A stretch of 64,000 nucleotides of DNA from Streptomyces sp. V4I2 (lineage in GTDB: Bacteria > Actinomycetota > Actinomycetes > Streptomycetales > Streptomycetaceae), in contig NZ_JAUSZM010000003.1 in NCBI RefSeq assembly GCF_030817655.1, positions 10,478,001 to 10,542,000 on the forward strand. Reading direction: 5' to 3'. Every line of letters begins with the position of its first letter. Within the stretch, counting starts at the first letter, position 1. Shown here one piece after another: positions 1 through 9,362 of the stretch. The position numbers and the translations under genes were made by a program. Under the pieces are notes generated by a model. That model had not been told where the DNA came from. It did not search any database and worked only from the letters and a program-made list of their open reading frames with translations.

Positions 1-507
1 CTTCAGCGCGGACAGTTCCATTTTGCGGGAGATCTCGGCCGCCGAGCGCACGCCCATGTCCATTGCGACGAGGGTGACGGATCCGTCGGGGCGGGCTTCG
101 GGTCTGAGGAACTGCCAGGTGTTGCCCTGGATCCACGGGTGTCCGGCGCGGTGGTCGACGTACTGGTCGCCGGTGATGACCGGGGTCGCGGTCATGCGGG
201 CCAGTTCGAGGACGCGTTCGTCGGCGTCGTCGACCTCCTCGACCAGCCCGTCGGCCACCCAGCCCCGCAGCCGCCGGACCTCGGCCTGGTCGCCGAACTC
301 CCGGTGCCCGCCCAGAAGGCTGTTGTCGGCGACCAAGTAGACGGAGACGTCGGGATCCCTGGTGAGCTCCATAAGGGCCCGCAGGACCAGCCCGAGGCGG
401 CGCAGGGAGCGCGGCCCGCGTGGGCCGATGGAGGTATCGCGGGCGACGTTGGAGAGCTCCACCAGATAGTCGGCTCGCTCCGCCGACGTGGCCAGGTGAT
501 GTTCCAT
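1..507 (-). CDS. NYN/PIN-like ribonuclease-type protein, partial (3' end off the window)
   Basis: An open minus-strand frame runs without a stop from an ATG at 507 to the window edge, giving about 169 residues with the C-terminus missing. The N-terminal part reads YLVELSNVARD, resembling the first acidic strand of Zc3h12a/NYN nucleases (usually DGSNVA). It is followed by VYLVADNSLLGG, a predicted helical stretch, and ELARMTATPVITGDQYVDHR, which resembles the ND-R-DH end of such domains. The family cleaves RNA with a PIN-like acidic site. The first acidic residue is E rather than D, so activity is uncertain. It is divergent from the kinase gene at 698. The family call is from motif memory only. 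Confidence 0.55.
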   Translation of the reverse strand, partial: MEHHLATSAERADYLVELSNVARDTSIGPRGPRSLRRLGLVLRALMELTRDPDVSVYLVADNSLLGGHREFGDQAEVRRLRGWVADGLVEEVDDADERVLELARMTATPVITGDQYVDHRAGHPWIQGNTWQFLRPEARPDGSVTLVAMDMGVRSAAEISRKMELSALK

Positions 508-697
508 GAACGCCTCGCTGTCCGATGGCAGAGGGTGTCACTGTACGGCCGCCCGTCGGCACCCCGCCATCAGGATGAATCCCGCCAACCTCACTGATTC
601 CCTTTGATCTTGTCTGTTTTTCCTTGATCTCCACAGATGTGTACCGCTGGCGGCGTCGCGCCACTATGATCACGCCTGCGACGGGAAGGTTGAATCC
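508..697. other. Divergent intergenic region
   Basis: No gene is visible between the two divergent starts. It must hold the promoters of both. The GGGAAGG at 683-689 is the ribosome-binding site that favours the TTG start at 698. Confidence 0.5.
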
Positions 698-2557
698 TTG
701 AACAGTGCTGAAATCGGTGGTCGGTTGAGCCCGCTGGGCCCCGACGACCCGCGCGAGGTGGCCGGTTACCGCCTGCTCGCCCGGATCGGCGAGGGCGGCA
801 TGGGATCCGTCTACCTCTCTCGTACGCGCGGCAAACAGCCGGTCGCCCTGAAGGTGATCCGCCGGGAATACGCCCAGGACGAGGAGTTCCGCCGCCGCTT
901 CGAGCAGGAGGCGACCTCCGCCCGCCGGGTGCAGGGCTACCACATCGTCCCCGTCGTCGACCACGACACCACTGGCCCTCAGCCCTGGCTGGCCACCACC
1001 TATGTCCCCGGCCTCGCCCTGGACCAGATCCTCACCGGGCACGGAACGCTCCCGCTGCCCGCGGTGCTGCAGCTGACCGGCTGCGCGGCGGAGGCGCTGC
1101 ACGCCGTGCACAAGGCGGGCGTGATCCACCGCGACATGAAGCCGAGCAACATCCTCATCGGCTCCGAAGGCCCCTGGATCATCGACTTCGGCATCGCCCG
1201 GGCCGCCGACGCCACCCAGCTCACCCGCAGCGGCGGGCTCATCGGCACGCCCCAGTTCATGTCACCGGAACACGCCAACGGCGATGATCTCACCCCGGCG
1301 ACCGACGTCTTCTCGCTCGGCCTGATCGCCGCCGTCGCCGCGACCGGCCGCCACCCCTACGGCGACTCCGGGGCCATCACCCTGGCCACCAAGATCGCCA
1401 ACACCGAGTTCCGCCCGCCGGATCTGACGGCGTATCCCGAGCCGCTGCGTACCGTCCTGGAACGCGCGCTGGCCGCCGACCCGGCCGCCCGGCCCACGCC
1501 CGCCGAACTGGCCGAACTCTGCCAGAAGTTGAGTGGACGGCCACTGCGGGACTTCACCGGCTGGCTGCCCGCGCCCGTCGCGGCGGACATCGCCCACCGG
1601 GAGAGACTCGCCCGGCAGCAGACCGAGACGGAGCCCGGACCGGACTCCGAGGACGCGGCGGGGGCCGCGACCATGGCTCCCGGTTCCGTGGCGGCGGCCG
1701 CGACCGCGCCTCCCGGTTTCGTGGCGGCGGCCGATACTGCACCGCCGGGTGTTGCGGCGTCCGGCGGGTACACACCCACAGCTGCTTCCCGGCCCGGCGA
1801 GCAGCCGCACCATGCCCCGGCGCCCCCGGTGCCGCCCACCAGATCCGCCGCCCCGCCCCCGCAGGGAGCACCGCACCCCTCCGGCCCGCCAACGGTGCCG
1901 GCACCAGCCCGCAGCCGGACCCCGCTGAGCGTCGGCGCGGTCGCGCTGGCCGTGGTGGTGGTCGCGGCGGGCGCCTGGATCTTCACCCAGGACAACGACA
2001 CCGACAAGGACGCCAAGGGCAGCGGCGGCGGGGCGGCCTCGTCGGCGTCCGACGGATCCCAGGCCACCGCCACCGCCACGCCGAGCACCGACGCGTCGCC
2101 CACAGCGAACGCGGCGTCGAACGACTACACGGAGATCTTCAAGAACAAGCCGCTCACCCTGCGCGCCCAGTTCACCGACACCCGCTTCTCGTACACCACC
2201 GTCGACCTGGACGCGCCGAAGATCGACACGAACGCCCTCAGCGAGGGGAAGGGAAACGAGCTGCAGTACGAGGAGTTCGGCGGCAGCTACACCCTGCGCT
2301 TTCTGACGACCATGGGAAAGAGCGCGGGCACCACCCCCGAGGAGTGTGCCGAGGGCGCGGCGGCCAACGCGCTGCCCTCCGAGCTCGACGGCGACGCCCA
2401 GGGCGAACTGCTGACCCCGGGCACGGTGCTGTGCACCGTCACCGACGAGGACAACCTCGCGATGCTCAACATCAAGGACGTCGTCGTCCAGAAGGACGAC
2501 GCGGGCTACAAGGCACGCGACTACGTCACGGAACTGACCCTCTGGAAGGCGCCCTGA
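698..2557 (+). CDS. Membrane Ser/Thr protein kinase (PknB-like)
   Basis: This 619-aa protein has a full N-terminal Hanks-type kinase domain at about residues 20-280. The glycine loop GEGGMG is at 31-36, the ATP-binding lysine in VALKVI at about 52, the catalytic loop HRDMKPSN with Asp at about 146, and DFG with Asp at about 163, followed by GTPQFMSPE. A Pro/Ala/Thr-rich linker (about 300-405) leads to one membrane segment at about 409-430. An exported C-terminal domain of about 185 residues with several Cys and no recognised fold follows, probably the sensor. The start is TTG with a GGGAAGG site 8 nt upstream. It lies 33 nt before the next membrane protein gene and is probably cotranscribed with it. 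The substrate is unknown. Confidence 0.93.
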   Translation: MNSAEIGGRLSPLGPDDPREVAGYRLLARIGEGGMGSVYLSRTRGKQPVALKVIRREYAQDEEFRRRFEQEATSARRVQGYHIVPVVDHDTTGPQPWLATTYVPGLALDQILTGHGTLPLPAVLQLTGCAAEALHAVHKAGVIHRDMKPSNILIGSEGPWIIDFGIARAADATQLTRSGGLIGTPQFMSPEHANGDDLTPATDVFSLGLIAAVAATGRHPYGDSGAITLATKIANTEFRPPDLTAYPEPLRTVLERALAADPAARPTPAELAELCQKLSGRPLRDFTGWLPAPVAADIAHRERLARQQTETEPGPDSEDAAGAATMAPGSVAAAATAPPGFVAAADTAPPGVAASGGYTPTAASRPGEQPHHAPAPPVPPTRSAAPPPQGAPHPSGPPTVPAPARSRTPLSVGAVALAVVVVAAGAWIFTQDNDTDKDAKGSGGGAASSASDGSQATATATPSTDASPTANAASNDYTEIFKNKPLTLRAQFTDTRFSYTTVDLDAPKIDTNALSEGKGNELQYEEFGGSYTLRFLTTMGKSAGTTPEECAEGAAANALPSELDGDAQGELLTPGTVLCTVTDEDNLAMLNIKDVVVQKDDAGYKARDYVTELTLWKAP

Positions 2558-2590
2558 CCCGGCCGCCGGGGAACGAAGCGGAAGGAATCC

Positions 2591-3403
2591 GTGTCCCGTC
2601 GTACGAACTCGTCCTGCCTGGGCATCGCCGTCAAGGTCTACCTGCAGCTGAACCTGTGGGTTCTGGTCGGCTACGCCCTGGCGCTTCCGGCCACTGTGCC
2701 CGACCTGATGGCCGCTCAGAAGCCTCCGCAGGAGGTGCACGGCCTCGACCAGTACGCCGTCCTGTACGGGATTCCCGTCGTGGCCGCCACGGCCGTGACG
2801 GCGTTCACGTGCCGGACCCGCCCCTGCCCACCGTGGGTCTTCCTTGCCCGGACGGCGGCCGTTGTCGCCCTGAGTCAGGCGGCCGTCGCCTGGGCCGGGG
2901 CCTGGTTCGACTCACCCGACTGGAGCTCGCGCTCCCTGGCCCAGAGCGGGGCGGCCGGCCTCGCCGCTCTCCTCGGCCACCGCGCGGCGCGCTGGTGGGA
3001 GGACGGCGGCCTCAACGGCGGCCGGCGCCGCCCGGCCGCGGGCGAGATCTGGCACGCTCTGGTCCCCTTCCGGGCTTCGGACGGCGAACTGCCCCACTAC
3101 TGCGTGGTCATGAGACCCCGCCTCCGCCACGTCGAGGTGCTCCAGATCACCAGCCGGAACAAGGACGACCGCGCGGACCACATCCGCATCCCCAACGACG
3201 GCTGGGACTTCACCTCCGGTAAGGCCCACTGGGTCGAGATCGGTCTTCTCCCGCGCCGGGTGCCCTACGAGAAGTTCACCGGTGCCCGGCCCAAGGGACG
3301 CTGCCCGAAGCCGACGTGGAAGCAGCTCCGCGACCGTCGGCCCGCCCCCATGCCCTCCGGCTCGCCCAGTGTGTGGTCACGCATCACCCAGCGCCTTGGG
3401 TGA
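2591..3403 (+). CDS. Membrane protein with a MazF/PemK-like C-terminal domain
   Basis: This is a 270-aa protein starting at GTG with GGAAGGA just upstream. Residues 10-130 contain three or four hydrophobic segments (around VGYALALP, AVLYGIPVVAATAVTA, FLARTAAVVALSQAAVAW and GAAGLAALLG). The soluble tail, about 150-240, reads GEIWHALVPF, then HYCVVM, EVLQITS, and GWDFTSGKAHWVEIGLLPRRVPY. That order (GDIW-type start, VVM strand, later K-W-V/L-P motif) resembles the MazF/PemK/CcdB fold, though the usual R of DRP-V-V-VS is not evident. Placement directly behind the kinase suggests a linked role. The toxin-like assignment is inference; it may be a non-toxic SH3-like barrel. Confidence 0.6.
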   Translation: MSRRTNSSCLGIAVKVYLQLNLWVLVGYALALPATVPDLMAAQKPPQEVHGLDQYAVLYGIPVVAATAVTAFTCRTRPCPPWVFLARTAAVVALSQAAVAWAGAWFDSPDWSSRSLAQSGAAGLAALLGHRAARWWEDGGLNGGRRRPAAGEIWHALVPFRASDGELPHYCVVMRPRLRHVEVLQITSRNKDDRADHIRIPNDGWDFTSGKAHWVEIGLLPRRVPYEKFTGARPKGRCPKPTWKQLRDRRPAPMPSGSPSVWSRITQRLG

Positions 3404-3649
3404 GTCACCGACGACCGCGGGCCTGGCAGTTCCTGAGAGGGCGTTTTAGTCATCATTAAGGTGCTTTAGATAGATATCCGTGCCTGATCTGGTGGAGGCG
3501 ATGGGGTTGATGCGATCTGCGTTGCGGGAGGGTTGATTAAGAGGGCGTCTTGGTCTGGCTGCTCCTGTTTCATCCCAGGGCGCCGGATTACGCGCCGTGC
3601 GCTTCGAGCGCTGGCACGCGCGCCTGGGCTCTGCGGGTAGTCCGGGATC
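3404..3649. repeat. Intergenic region with probable IS5 left end
   Basis: No gene. The stretch GAGAGGGCGTTTTAGTCAT near 3435-3453 and the AT-rich bases after it lie where the left end of the IS5-type element should be. No matching right inverted repeat survives, so the boundary is a guess. Confidence 0.3.
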
Positions 3650-4140
3650 GTGCCTGAACGCCGTCGTTATCCGAGCGATCTGTCCGATGCCCGCTGGGAG
3701 TTGGTCGAGCCGGTCCTGACCGCCTGGCGGGCAACGCCGCGGCCGCGGACTGGACATCGGCCGTCCACCGAACCACGACCTGCGCAGCCTGCTCGACGCG
3801 GTCCTCTACGTGAACCGCACCGGGATCCCCTGGCGCTACCTCCCACACGACTACCCGCACTGGAACACCGTCTACGCCTACTTCGCCCGCTGGCAGGAGG
3901 AAGGCGTCTTCGACCAGCTCAACAGCCTCCTGCGCCGACAAGTCCGCAGGCAGGAAGGCCGAGAGGCCGAACCCAGTGCCTGCGTCATCGACTCACAGAG
4001 CATCAAGACCTCCGCCAACGTCCCCGCAGCCGGCCAGGGTGTCGACGCGGGCAAGAAGATCGTGGGCCGCAAGCGGAGCATCGTCGTCGACACCCTCGGC
4101 CTGCTGCTGACGGTGCTGGTCACGGCCGCGAGTTGGTCGT
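3650..4140 (+). pseudogene. IS5-family transposase remnant, frameshifted and 3'-truncated
   Basis: The N-terminus MPERRRYPSDLSDARWELVEP is typical of IS5-group transposases. The reading frame then shifts by one base near 3730. Good coding resumes in another frame (GRGLDIGRPPNHDLRSLLD, RTGIPWRYLPHDYPHW, and IDSQSIKTS containing the first catalytic Asp). It stops matching near 4135 after VGRKRSIVVDTLGLLLTVLV, so the second Asp and the Glu of the DDE triad are gone. Some IS5 elements use programmed frameshifting at this point, but the missing C-terminus makes this copy inactive. Confidence 0.85.
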
Positions 4141-4225
4141 TCTTGCGGCAAGGGCACGTGCTTGAGCGCTGGGCTGCATCAACTCCGTTGGGCGAGCCTG
4201 CCGGAATGTGGATCATGGAGCCGTG

Positions 4226-4860
4226 ATGAAGTGGACGAAGAAGGCGGCTCCTGTCGAGCAGTCGGAGCGTGAGCCCGAGCTCTCGGCGTACCAGCGGGCG
4301 ATGCGGAACCGGCTTCTCGCGGCCCCCGTGGTGCCCGCTCCTGAACCCTGGCAGCCCGTCTTCGAGTACGCATACGGCGTTCCTGTCGGCGGACTGCTCG
4401 GAATCGGCTTCGCGACGCATCCCGCCAGCGGCCACGATCTGGTGATGGTCGTCTCCCACGACGGTCACGGTCTCTTCGATGCCGTCACCGGCGAGAAGAT
4501 CGCCAGGGACCGCGACCCCGCCCCCGAGGACAGCACCCCCGACGCGGTTGCCGACCTCTCCTGCCCCGGACTGGGGCCGATCACCGGAAGCCGCGTGCGC
4601 ATCGCGGGGCTCTTCGGCGGAGGGCTGCACACCACCACCACGGACGGCTGGACCCTGGAGGTCGTCACCCCGGCCTGGCCGAACGAGCGTGTCCTGCTTG
4701 CGACGGTGGGTTGCCCCACGCGGGTCCGCACGGAGATCAGTGGTGGCACATCTTCCACTCGGATTACTCCACATTCCGCACAGCCGGCTTCTCGCCCTCC
4801 GGACAGACCATCGCCGTGGCGACGAGCAGTTGACGCTGAGTGAGCGGTCAGGGGGGTGAC
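4226..4860 (+). pseudogene. Decayed hypothetical gene (two frameshifts)
   Basis: The frame starts at ATG 4226 behind GGAG at 4217 and reads MKWTKKAAP. It holds 150 or so plausible residues, with hydrophobic strands such as HDLVMVVSHDGHGLFD. Near 4698 the coding potential moves to another frame that gives DGGLPHAGPHGDQWWHIFHS, then FSPSGQTIAVATSS, and ends early. A third frame continues with LTLSER. This looks like one former protein of about 220 aa broken by two indels, possibly damaged by the IS insertion just upstream. The function is not recognised. Confidence 0.6.
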
Positions 4861-5113
4861 CTGATCGTCCCCATCGACAAGCGCAAGGGCGCCCAGCGTC
4901 TACCGCGCACTCGGTCGCACTCCTGGCCGTGGGACCGCCGGCCCTCCCCGCCAGGCCGAACGTCACTGGCCGCCGGAGCGGCGCGGTGTTGTCATGGGTA
5001 GGGAAGACGGCGTGGGCGAGCCGGCAGGGGCGCGGAGGCTGGCGCGCCGCGCGTGGTCCGCCCGGGCGGACCGATCGCGGCCGCCCCGTCGCACAGCGGA
5101 GGAGGCCGATGCC

Positions 5114-5758
5114 ATGCTGTACCGCCGCACGGTCGGTGACGTGATGACCGAGGATGTCGTCACCGTCCGCCCCAGCACACCGTTCCAGGAGGTCGCCGCC
5201 CTGCTGGACGCGAACGACATCGTCGCGGCCCCGGTCGTCGACGACGACGGTGCTCCCGTCGGTGTCGTGTCCGCGTCCGACGTGCTGCGGCACGAGGCCG
5301 GCATGCCCGAGCCGCAGAGTCAGGACGGGAACGACGAGCGTGCCTGGGGCAAGGCCCGGGCCCGGACCGCGGGCGCGCTCATGAGCAGCCCCGTCTTCAC
5401 CGCCCGCGCCGACTGGACGATCCCCCGGGCCGCACGGGAACTCCGCAGGCGGCACGTTAAGCAGCTGCCGGTGGTCGGCGACGACGGGCTGCTCACCGGC
5501 ATCGTTACCCGCAGTGACCTGCTCGACGCGTTCATCCGCTCCGATGTCGAGATCCGCGGCGAGGTCGAGCAGGACGTCCTGGGGCGCATCCTCGGCCTGG
5601 ACGAGGGCACCGTCGCGGTCGAGGTCCGGGACGGGGTCGTCACCCTTCGGGGTCACGTCCCGGAACCACGCCTCGTTCCGGTGGTCGTGGGCCTCTGCCA
5701 GGGCGTCGACGGTGTCGTCGCCGTGGACGCCCACCTCGCCGCCGCCCGGGCGGGCTAA
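5114..5758 (+). CDS. CBS-CBS-BON domain protein
   Basis: A 214-aa protein starting at ATG 5114; GGAGGAGG ends 8 nt before it, so upstream in-frame starts are unlikely. Residues 1-60 form a first CBS motif (VGDVMTEDVVTV ... APVVDDDGAPVGVVSASDVL). Residues about 90-150 form a second (LMSSPVFTARADWTI ... QLPVVGDDGLLTGIVTRSDLL). Residues about 155-212 form a BON domain (VEIRGEVEQDVLGRI ... VEVRDGVVTLRGHV). CBS pairs bind adenosine nucleotides and BON domains bind membranes or lipid, so a nucleotide-sensing, envelope-linked stress role is likely. A nearly identical C-terminal half is found truncated at 11155-11440. Confidence 0.9.
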   Translation: MLYRRTVGDVMTEDVVTVRPSTPFQEVAALLDANDIVAAPVVDDDGAPVGVVSASDVLRHEAGMPEPQSQDGNDERAWGKARARTAGALMSSPVFTARADWTIPRAARELRRRHVKQLPVVGDDGLLTGIVTRSDLLDAFIRSDVEIRGEVEQDVLGRILGLDEGTVAVEVRDGVVTLRGHVPEPRLVPVVVGLCQGVDGVVAVDAHLAAARAG

Positions 5759-5844
5759 GAACTCCTACTGCTGAATTCCGCTTTCAGTGGGTATAGCTGC
5801 TGGTATCGGGGTGGTTGCGGGTACTCGGGGGCGGGTGCTGGACG

Positions 5845-7016
5845 ATGGTGTTACGGGTACGGCCGGGCCGTGACGAGGGCGAGCAAGCGGTGGTCCACCG
5901 CCTGGCGGCTGCCAGGAAGGCGCCGAAGGTTCTGGTGGAGCGGTGCCGGATGGTGGAGCTGAGCTGGGACGGCTGGCTGGTCCCGCAGATCGCCGACGAG
6001 CTGAGGTGCAGTCAGAAGACGGTGCGCCGCTGGCTGCACCGGTTCAACCGCTTGGGGCTTGAGGGCCTGGAAGATCTGGGCGGGCAGGGCCGCAAGCGAA
6101 GGATCACCGAGGCCGAACGCTCCCGGATCATCGCGATGGTCAAGCAGACCCCGCCCGGTCGGCTTGAGGTGCAGCCGTCGAACGAGATGTGGGCCGCGGA
6201 CGAGTCGGGACCCTCGGAATGGACCTTGGACGCACTGGCTGCCGCGGCCCGGGACCTGGGAATCGAGGTAAGCCGCTCCCAGGTGCGCCGCATCCTGCTG
6301 GCCGAGGGCGTGCGCTGGCGGCGCACACGCTCGTGGACGCGCCCGAGAGATGCAGACTTCGAGGGAAAAGGACGCGGATCGTCGAGCTCTACACCAGCCC
6401 GCCCGCCGGTGCGACGGTCGTCTGCGCCGACGAGCTCGGCCCGGTGATCCCACGCGCCTTCCCGCCGGCACCGGGCTGGTCACCGGACGGACACCGCATC
6501 AAGAACGAGATCGACTACTCCCGCGGACCGGAGAAAACCTGGGTCTACGGCGCCTTACGCGTCCGCGACGGCCAGGAGCTCACGATGACCGCCACCTCCC
6601 GCGACAGCGCCTTCTACCAGCAGTTCCTTCAGCTGGTCGAGGACGCCAACCCCGTCGGGGACATCTATGTGATCACCGACAATCTGTCCTCGCACAACAG
6701 CGTGTCCACCCGAACCTGGCTCGAGGACCACCCCCGCATCAGGCACGTGTTCATCCCGGTCGGCGCCTGCTGGCTGAACCTCCAAGAGGGCTGGTGGCGC
6801 ATCTTCCGCAAGACCGCCCTGGCCGGACGCTCCTTCGGCGACCGCGACCACATCACCCACGCCACCGAAGTGGCCACAGCCCAGCTCAACGCCCGCGCCC
6901 GACCTTGGATCTGGGGCAGACCCGCACCGCCCACACGGCGCTTACACGGTGCGACATCCTCCCCGGGCATGCGGGGGCGCCCGGCCGATGTTGCCGACGA
7001 GATCGACGGGCGCTGA
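5845..7016 (+). CDS. IS630-family transposase, two frames joined by a probable -1 frameshift
   Basis: The first frame, from ATG 5845, carries a helix-turn-helix region (WDGWLVPQIADELRCSQKTVRRW) and a second one ending in RRTRSWTRPRDADFEGK. The second frame continues RTRIVELYTSPP and has the catalytic block: CADELGPV (Asp), VITDNLSSHNS (Asp) and LNLQEGWWRIF (Glu). The frames overlap at a G GGA AAA slippery heptamer, and a -1 slip there gives one continuous protein of about 390 aa. The last 35 or so residues (after PWIWGRPAPPTRRL) do not look like the family and may come from flanking DNA. Terminal inverted repeats were not found. Confidence 0.85.
6363..6369 (+). promoter_or_regulatory. Candidate -1 frameshift site GGGAAAA
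   Basis: In the zero frame the heptamer is read G GGA AAA, the X XXY YYZ form known for -1 slippage. Sliding back one base gives GGG AAA and then AGG ACG CGG ATC, exactly entering the downstream transposase frame. Confidence 0.6.
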
Positions 7017-7246
7017 CGTGGGCAGGATTCCGGTCGCGGTGACGACCGTGTCTGCAGCGGCGTCCAGCAGGATGGTGAAGCTGATGCGGTCCGTGTCCAG
7101 GCCCGGCCGGCTGCAGGCGGTGTCGGCGGCCGCGTGGATTCAGGGCCTGGTAGGTGGTGAGCAGGGCGTAGATCTCCTGGTCGATACCGGGCAGGCTGCG
7201 CGAGCGCAGGACGCGTCCGTCGAGCATGGTCGTCTTCGCCGCCCAT
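6955..7246 (-). pseudogene. IS4-family transposase C-terminal remnant
   Basis: Read on the minus strand from about 7230, MLDGRVLRSRSLPGIDQEIYALLTTYQ matches the conserved C-terminal part of streptomycete IS4-type transposases. Near 7140 the frame changes, and reading continues as SRPGLDTDRISFTILLDAA and VDLVGNIGRAP. The N-terminal two thirds are absent. It abuts the 3' end of the IS630 gene, suggesting the IS630 insertion or a later deletion cut it. Confidence 0.7.
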
Positions 7247-7288
7247 GCGAGTCGAACCTGCGGATCGGGGCCCGGGTGCGGTGTGGCG

Positions 7289-8593
7289 TCACTTCGGTTG
7301 GGGGCGGCTGGCGGGGGGCTGCGAGGAGATCTGGTCGATGTCGGGCATTTTGTCGATCAGCCAGTGGACGCTGTTGTCTCCGCCGAGTTCAGGGAAGTGT
7401 GCGATGGCTTGGTTGCAGAGCCCCATGAGGTGTTGCTTCATGGTGTGGGTGCCGCCGGACTTTTTGATCTCGGCGGGGAAGTCGTAGAACTCGAAGGTCG
7501 GGGCGGCGAAGACGGGCACGGTCGCCGGCTCGGGGTGCAGTTTCGTGGCGGGGGTTTGCATGAGCAGGTCGGCGATGGGGTAAAGCAGGCCGCTCATGGC
7601 GGAGACGAAGGTCCGCTCGAGGTGGTAGCGGGGGTTGGCCGTCTCGGCCGCGAAGGTCGCGGGCAGGTTGTAGAGCTTGTCGAGCATGGCGAGGGTGTAG
7701 AAGTAGGCGGCGTTGAAGAGCTGGGCCAGGCTCGCGGCGGGCTCGTCGAAGTCGCGGACTTTGGGGTCGACAGGAACGTTGCGCACGTTTCCGATGGGCT
7801 CGATGCCTTGCTGGATGCGCAGGAAGCGGGCGTAGTGGGAGAGTTCGTCCAAGCCGGGGGTGGGGTTGACCGGGTCGATGGGGACGGTGGCCTTGGCGGG
7901 GTCGACGCCCTCCCCTTGTTCGACGACGATCTGCAGGGCTTCGCGGGCGGTGGTGAGGTCGGTGATGAGGATTGGTTCGCCACCGCCGTCGCGGTTCCAG
8001 TAGGCGCGCTGGTACTGCCAGGCGGTGCTGTCCTTGGCGTACTGCCACAGCCTGCTGCCCTCGGCGCGGTCCACGCGGACCAGGCCGTCCTCGATGGCCC
8101 GGTAGAACTGGCCGAGGGTCTGGTACTGGTCGGGCTGCGCCGGCGCATGGTGCTCGGCGGGCAGCTCCAGTGGCAGGAAGACGTCCTTCATCAGCTCGGG
8201 TGAGCACGGTTGCAGGTGCAGTTCGAGGTCGGGGACCCGGTGCAGCATCTTGCTGGGATAGCTGGGGATGAAGTGCTTGTCGTTGAAGGTGATCCGGTCT
8301 CCCGCTCCGAGGGCGACCAAGAGGTTGCGGACCAGGCACAGGTGCAGCATTTCCTCGATCGCGATCGCCACGATGGTGCGGAAGGCGGAGATGCCGGGCA
8401 GCCACTGGTTGTGGCCCTTCGTCTGGATGGAATAGGCCGCGTACAGGTACATCGGGATGGTTGACATCTCCACCTGCGCTGCCTGGTGGAGATGGTTGAC
8501 CAGGGTTTCGTAGTCCTGGATCGGTTCATTCGGATTCACGGGAACCAGGGGCTCGATCGTGAAGGGCAGGCCGGCAGTGGTGCGGGTTGTCAT
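7289..8593 (-). CDS. VioB-like ferritin-fold enzyme (iminophenyl-pyruvate dimer synthase type)
   Basis: This 434-aa protein has the N-terminal ferritin-like domain of the VioB/RebD-associated Pfam Ferritin-like family. HLHQAAQVEMSTIPMYLYAA supplies a metal-type Glu at about 42. IAIEEMLHLCLVRN supplies Glu 80/81 and His 84, and a later ELSHYARFLRIQQG helix fits the four-helix bundle. Family members act on indole or imine intermediates in violacein-type pathways, but many homologues have unknown substrates. The start ATG is preceded by GGAG. It is the last gene of the minus-strand operon with the DUF2063, DUF692 and Cys-rich genes, with a 64-nt gap before it. It probably supplies an oxidative or condensing step there; that is inference. 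Confidence 0.85.
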   Translation of the reverse strand: MTTRTTAGLPFTIEPLVPVNPNEPIQDYETLVNHLHQAAQVEMSTIPMYLYAAYSIQTKGHNQWLPGISAFRTIVAIAIEEMLHLCLVRNLLVALGAGDRITFNDKHFIPSYPSKMLHRVPDLELHLQPCSPELMKDVFLPLELPAEHHAPAQPDQYQTLGQFYRAIEDGLVRVDRAEGSRLWQYAKDSTAWQYQRAYWNRDGGGEPILITDLTTAREALQIVVEQGEGVDPAKATVPIDPVNPTPGLDELSHYARFLRIQQGIEPIGNVRNVPVDPKVRDFDEPAASLAQLFNAAYFYTLAMLDKLYNLPATFAAETANPRYHLERTFVSAMSGLLYPIADLLMQTPATKLHPEPATVPVFAAPTFEFYDFPAEIKKSGGTHTMKQHLMGLCNQAIAHFPELGGDNSVHWLIDKMPDIDQISSQPPASRPQPK

Positions 8594-8657
8594 GATGGCT
8601 CCAGTTTGGTTTCCGGGCGCTGGCGACCCGGACAGGGACGGGGTGGGGGCTTACTGC

Positions 8658-9362
8658 TCACGCGGGCGTATGCGCCTGTGCGGTGTGGCGGGGCTGGATG
8701 GCGCCACGGCTGCTGGCCTGCGGGGCTGTCTCGGTGACGACCACGGTGTGGCCGCGGCGGCGCAGTGTCAGCAGGACGGGACGGGCCGGGGGTAGCGCGG
8801 GGTCTTGGCCGCGGGCGATGGCGGTGGCGTAGGTGTGCACGGGATGCCGGCAGGCCAGCAAGCGGTGGGGGTTCGGTTCAGAGGCGTCGTACACCTCGGC
8901 GAAGGCCCGCTCGAAGCGGGCCAGGTCGACGACGAGGTCGACCCACGGGTCACGTTCCTCGGCAGGTCGCCCCGCGTCGGGTCTGCCCTGGATCAAGTGG
9001 GCGGGAAAGCCCTGCATGTAGCGGTCGAGGGTGTAGCCACGCGGGGGGAGGGCGTCAAGGTACTCCGTGGCGAGGACGTCGAACGCCTCGGGGCCCAGCA
9101 GGTGGCGCAGCGCCGGGAAGCAGGAGTGCAGGCTGCCCAGCAGACGCAGCCGGTAGCCGCGCTGGTAGACCGCCAGGCGCTCGTGGGCGGCCTGCCGCGA
9201 GGAGTTCGTGAGGACGGCTGCGACCCGGTCCGCGCCTTCGCCCTCCGCTGCGTGCGGGTGCAGGATCGCGGTCTGGAACCAGCGTTGAAGACCGGCCAGG
9301 TCCGCGGGCCCTGCCGCATCGGCGGCACTGTGGTGCGGGGCCAGGGGCGAGGTGGTGGGCAT
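8658..9362 (-). CDS. DUF2063 / BufC-HvfC-like MNIO partner protein
   Basis: This is a 234-aa protein with the N-terminal helical domain LQRWFQTAILHP, RLAVYQRGYRLRLLGSLHSCFPALRHLLG and AFDVLATEYLDALPP. It matches the DUF2063 family, once called a putative DNA-binding domain and now linked to recognition of precursor peptides by DUF692 enzymes. A second domain of about 80 residues follows (ARFERAFAEVYDA). Its ATG at 9362 directly follows the TGA of the DUF692 gene with no spacer, which implies translational coupling and a shared complex. Confidence 0.88.
   Translation of the reverse strand: MPTTSPLAPHHSAADAAGPADLAGLQRWFQTAILHPHAAEGEGADRVAAVLTNSSRQAAHERLAVYQRGYRLRLLGSLHSCFPALRHLLGPEAFDVLATEYLDALPPRGYTLDRYMQGFPAHLIQGRPDAGRPAEERDPWVDLVVDLARFERAFAEVYDASEPNPHRLLACRHPVHTYATAIARGQDPALPPARPVLLTLRRRGHTVVVTETAPQASSRGAIQPRHTAQAHTPA

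Noticed and set aside
4994..5113. Upstream start for the CBS-BON gene
   Set aside because: The added 40 residues are Arg/Ala-rich without domain signal, and the strong GGAGGAGG fits ATG 5114.
3878..5734. 618-aa minus-strand frame
   Set aside because: Antisense to the IS5 remnant and the CBS-BON gene; no motif in it.
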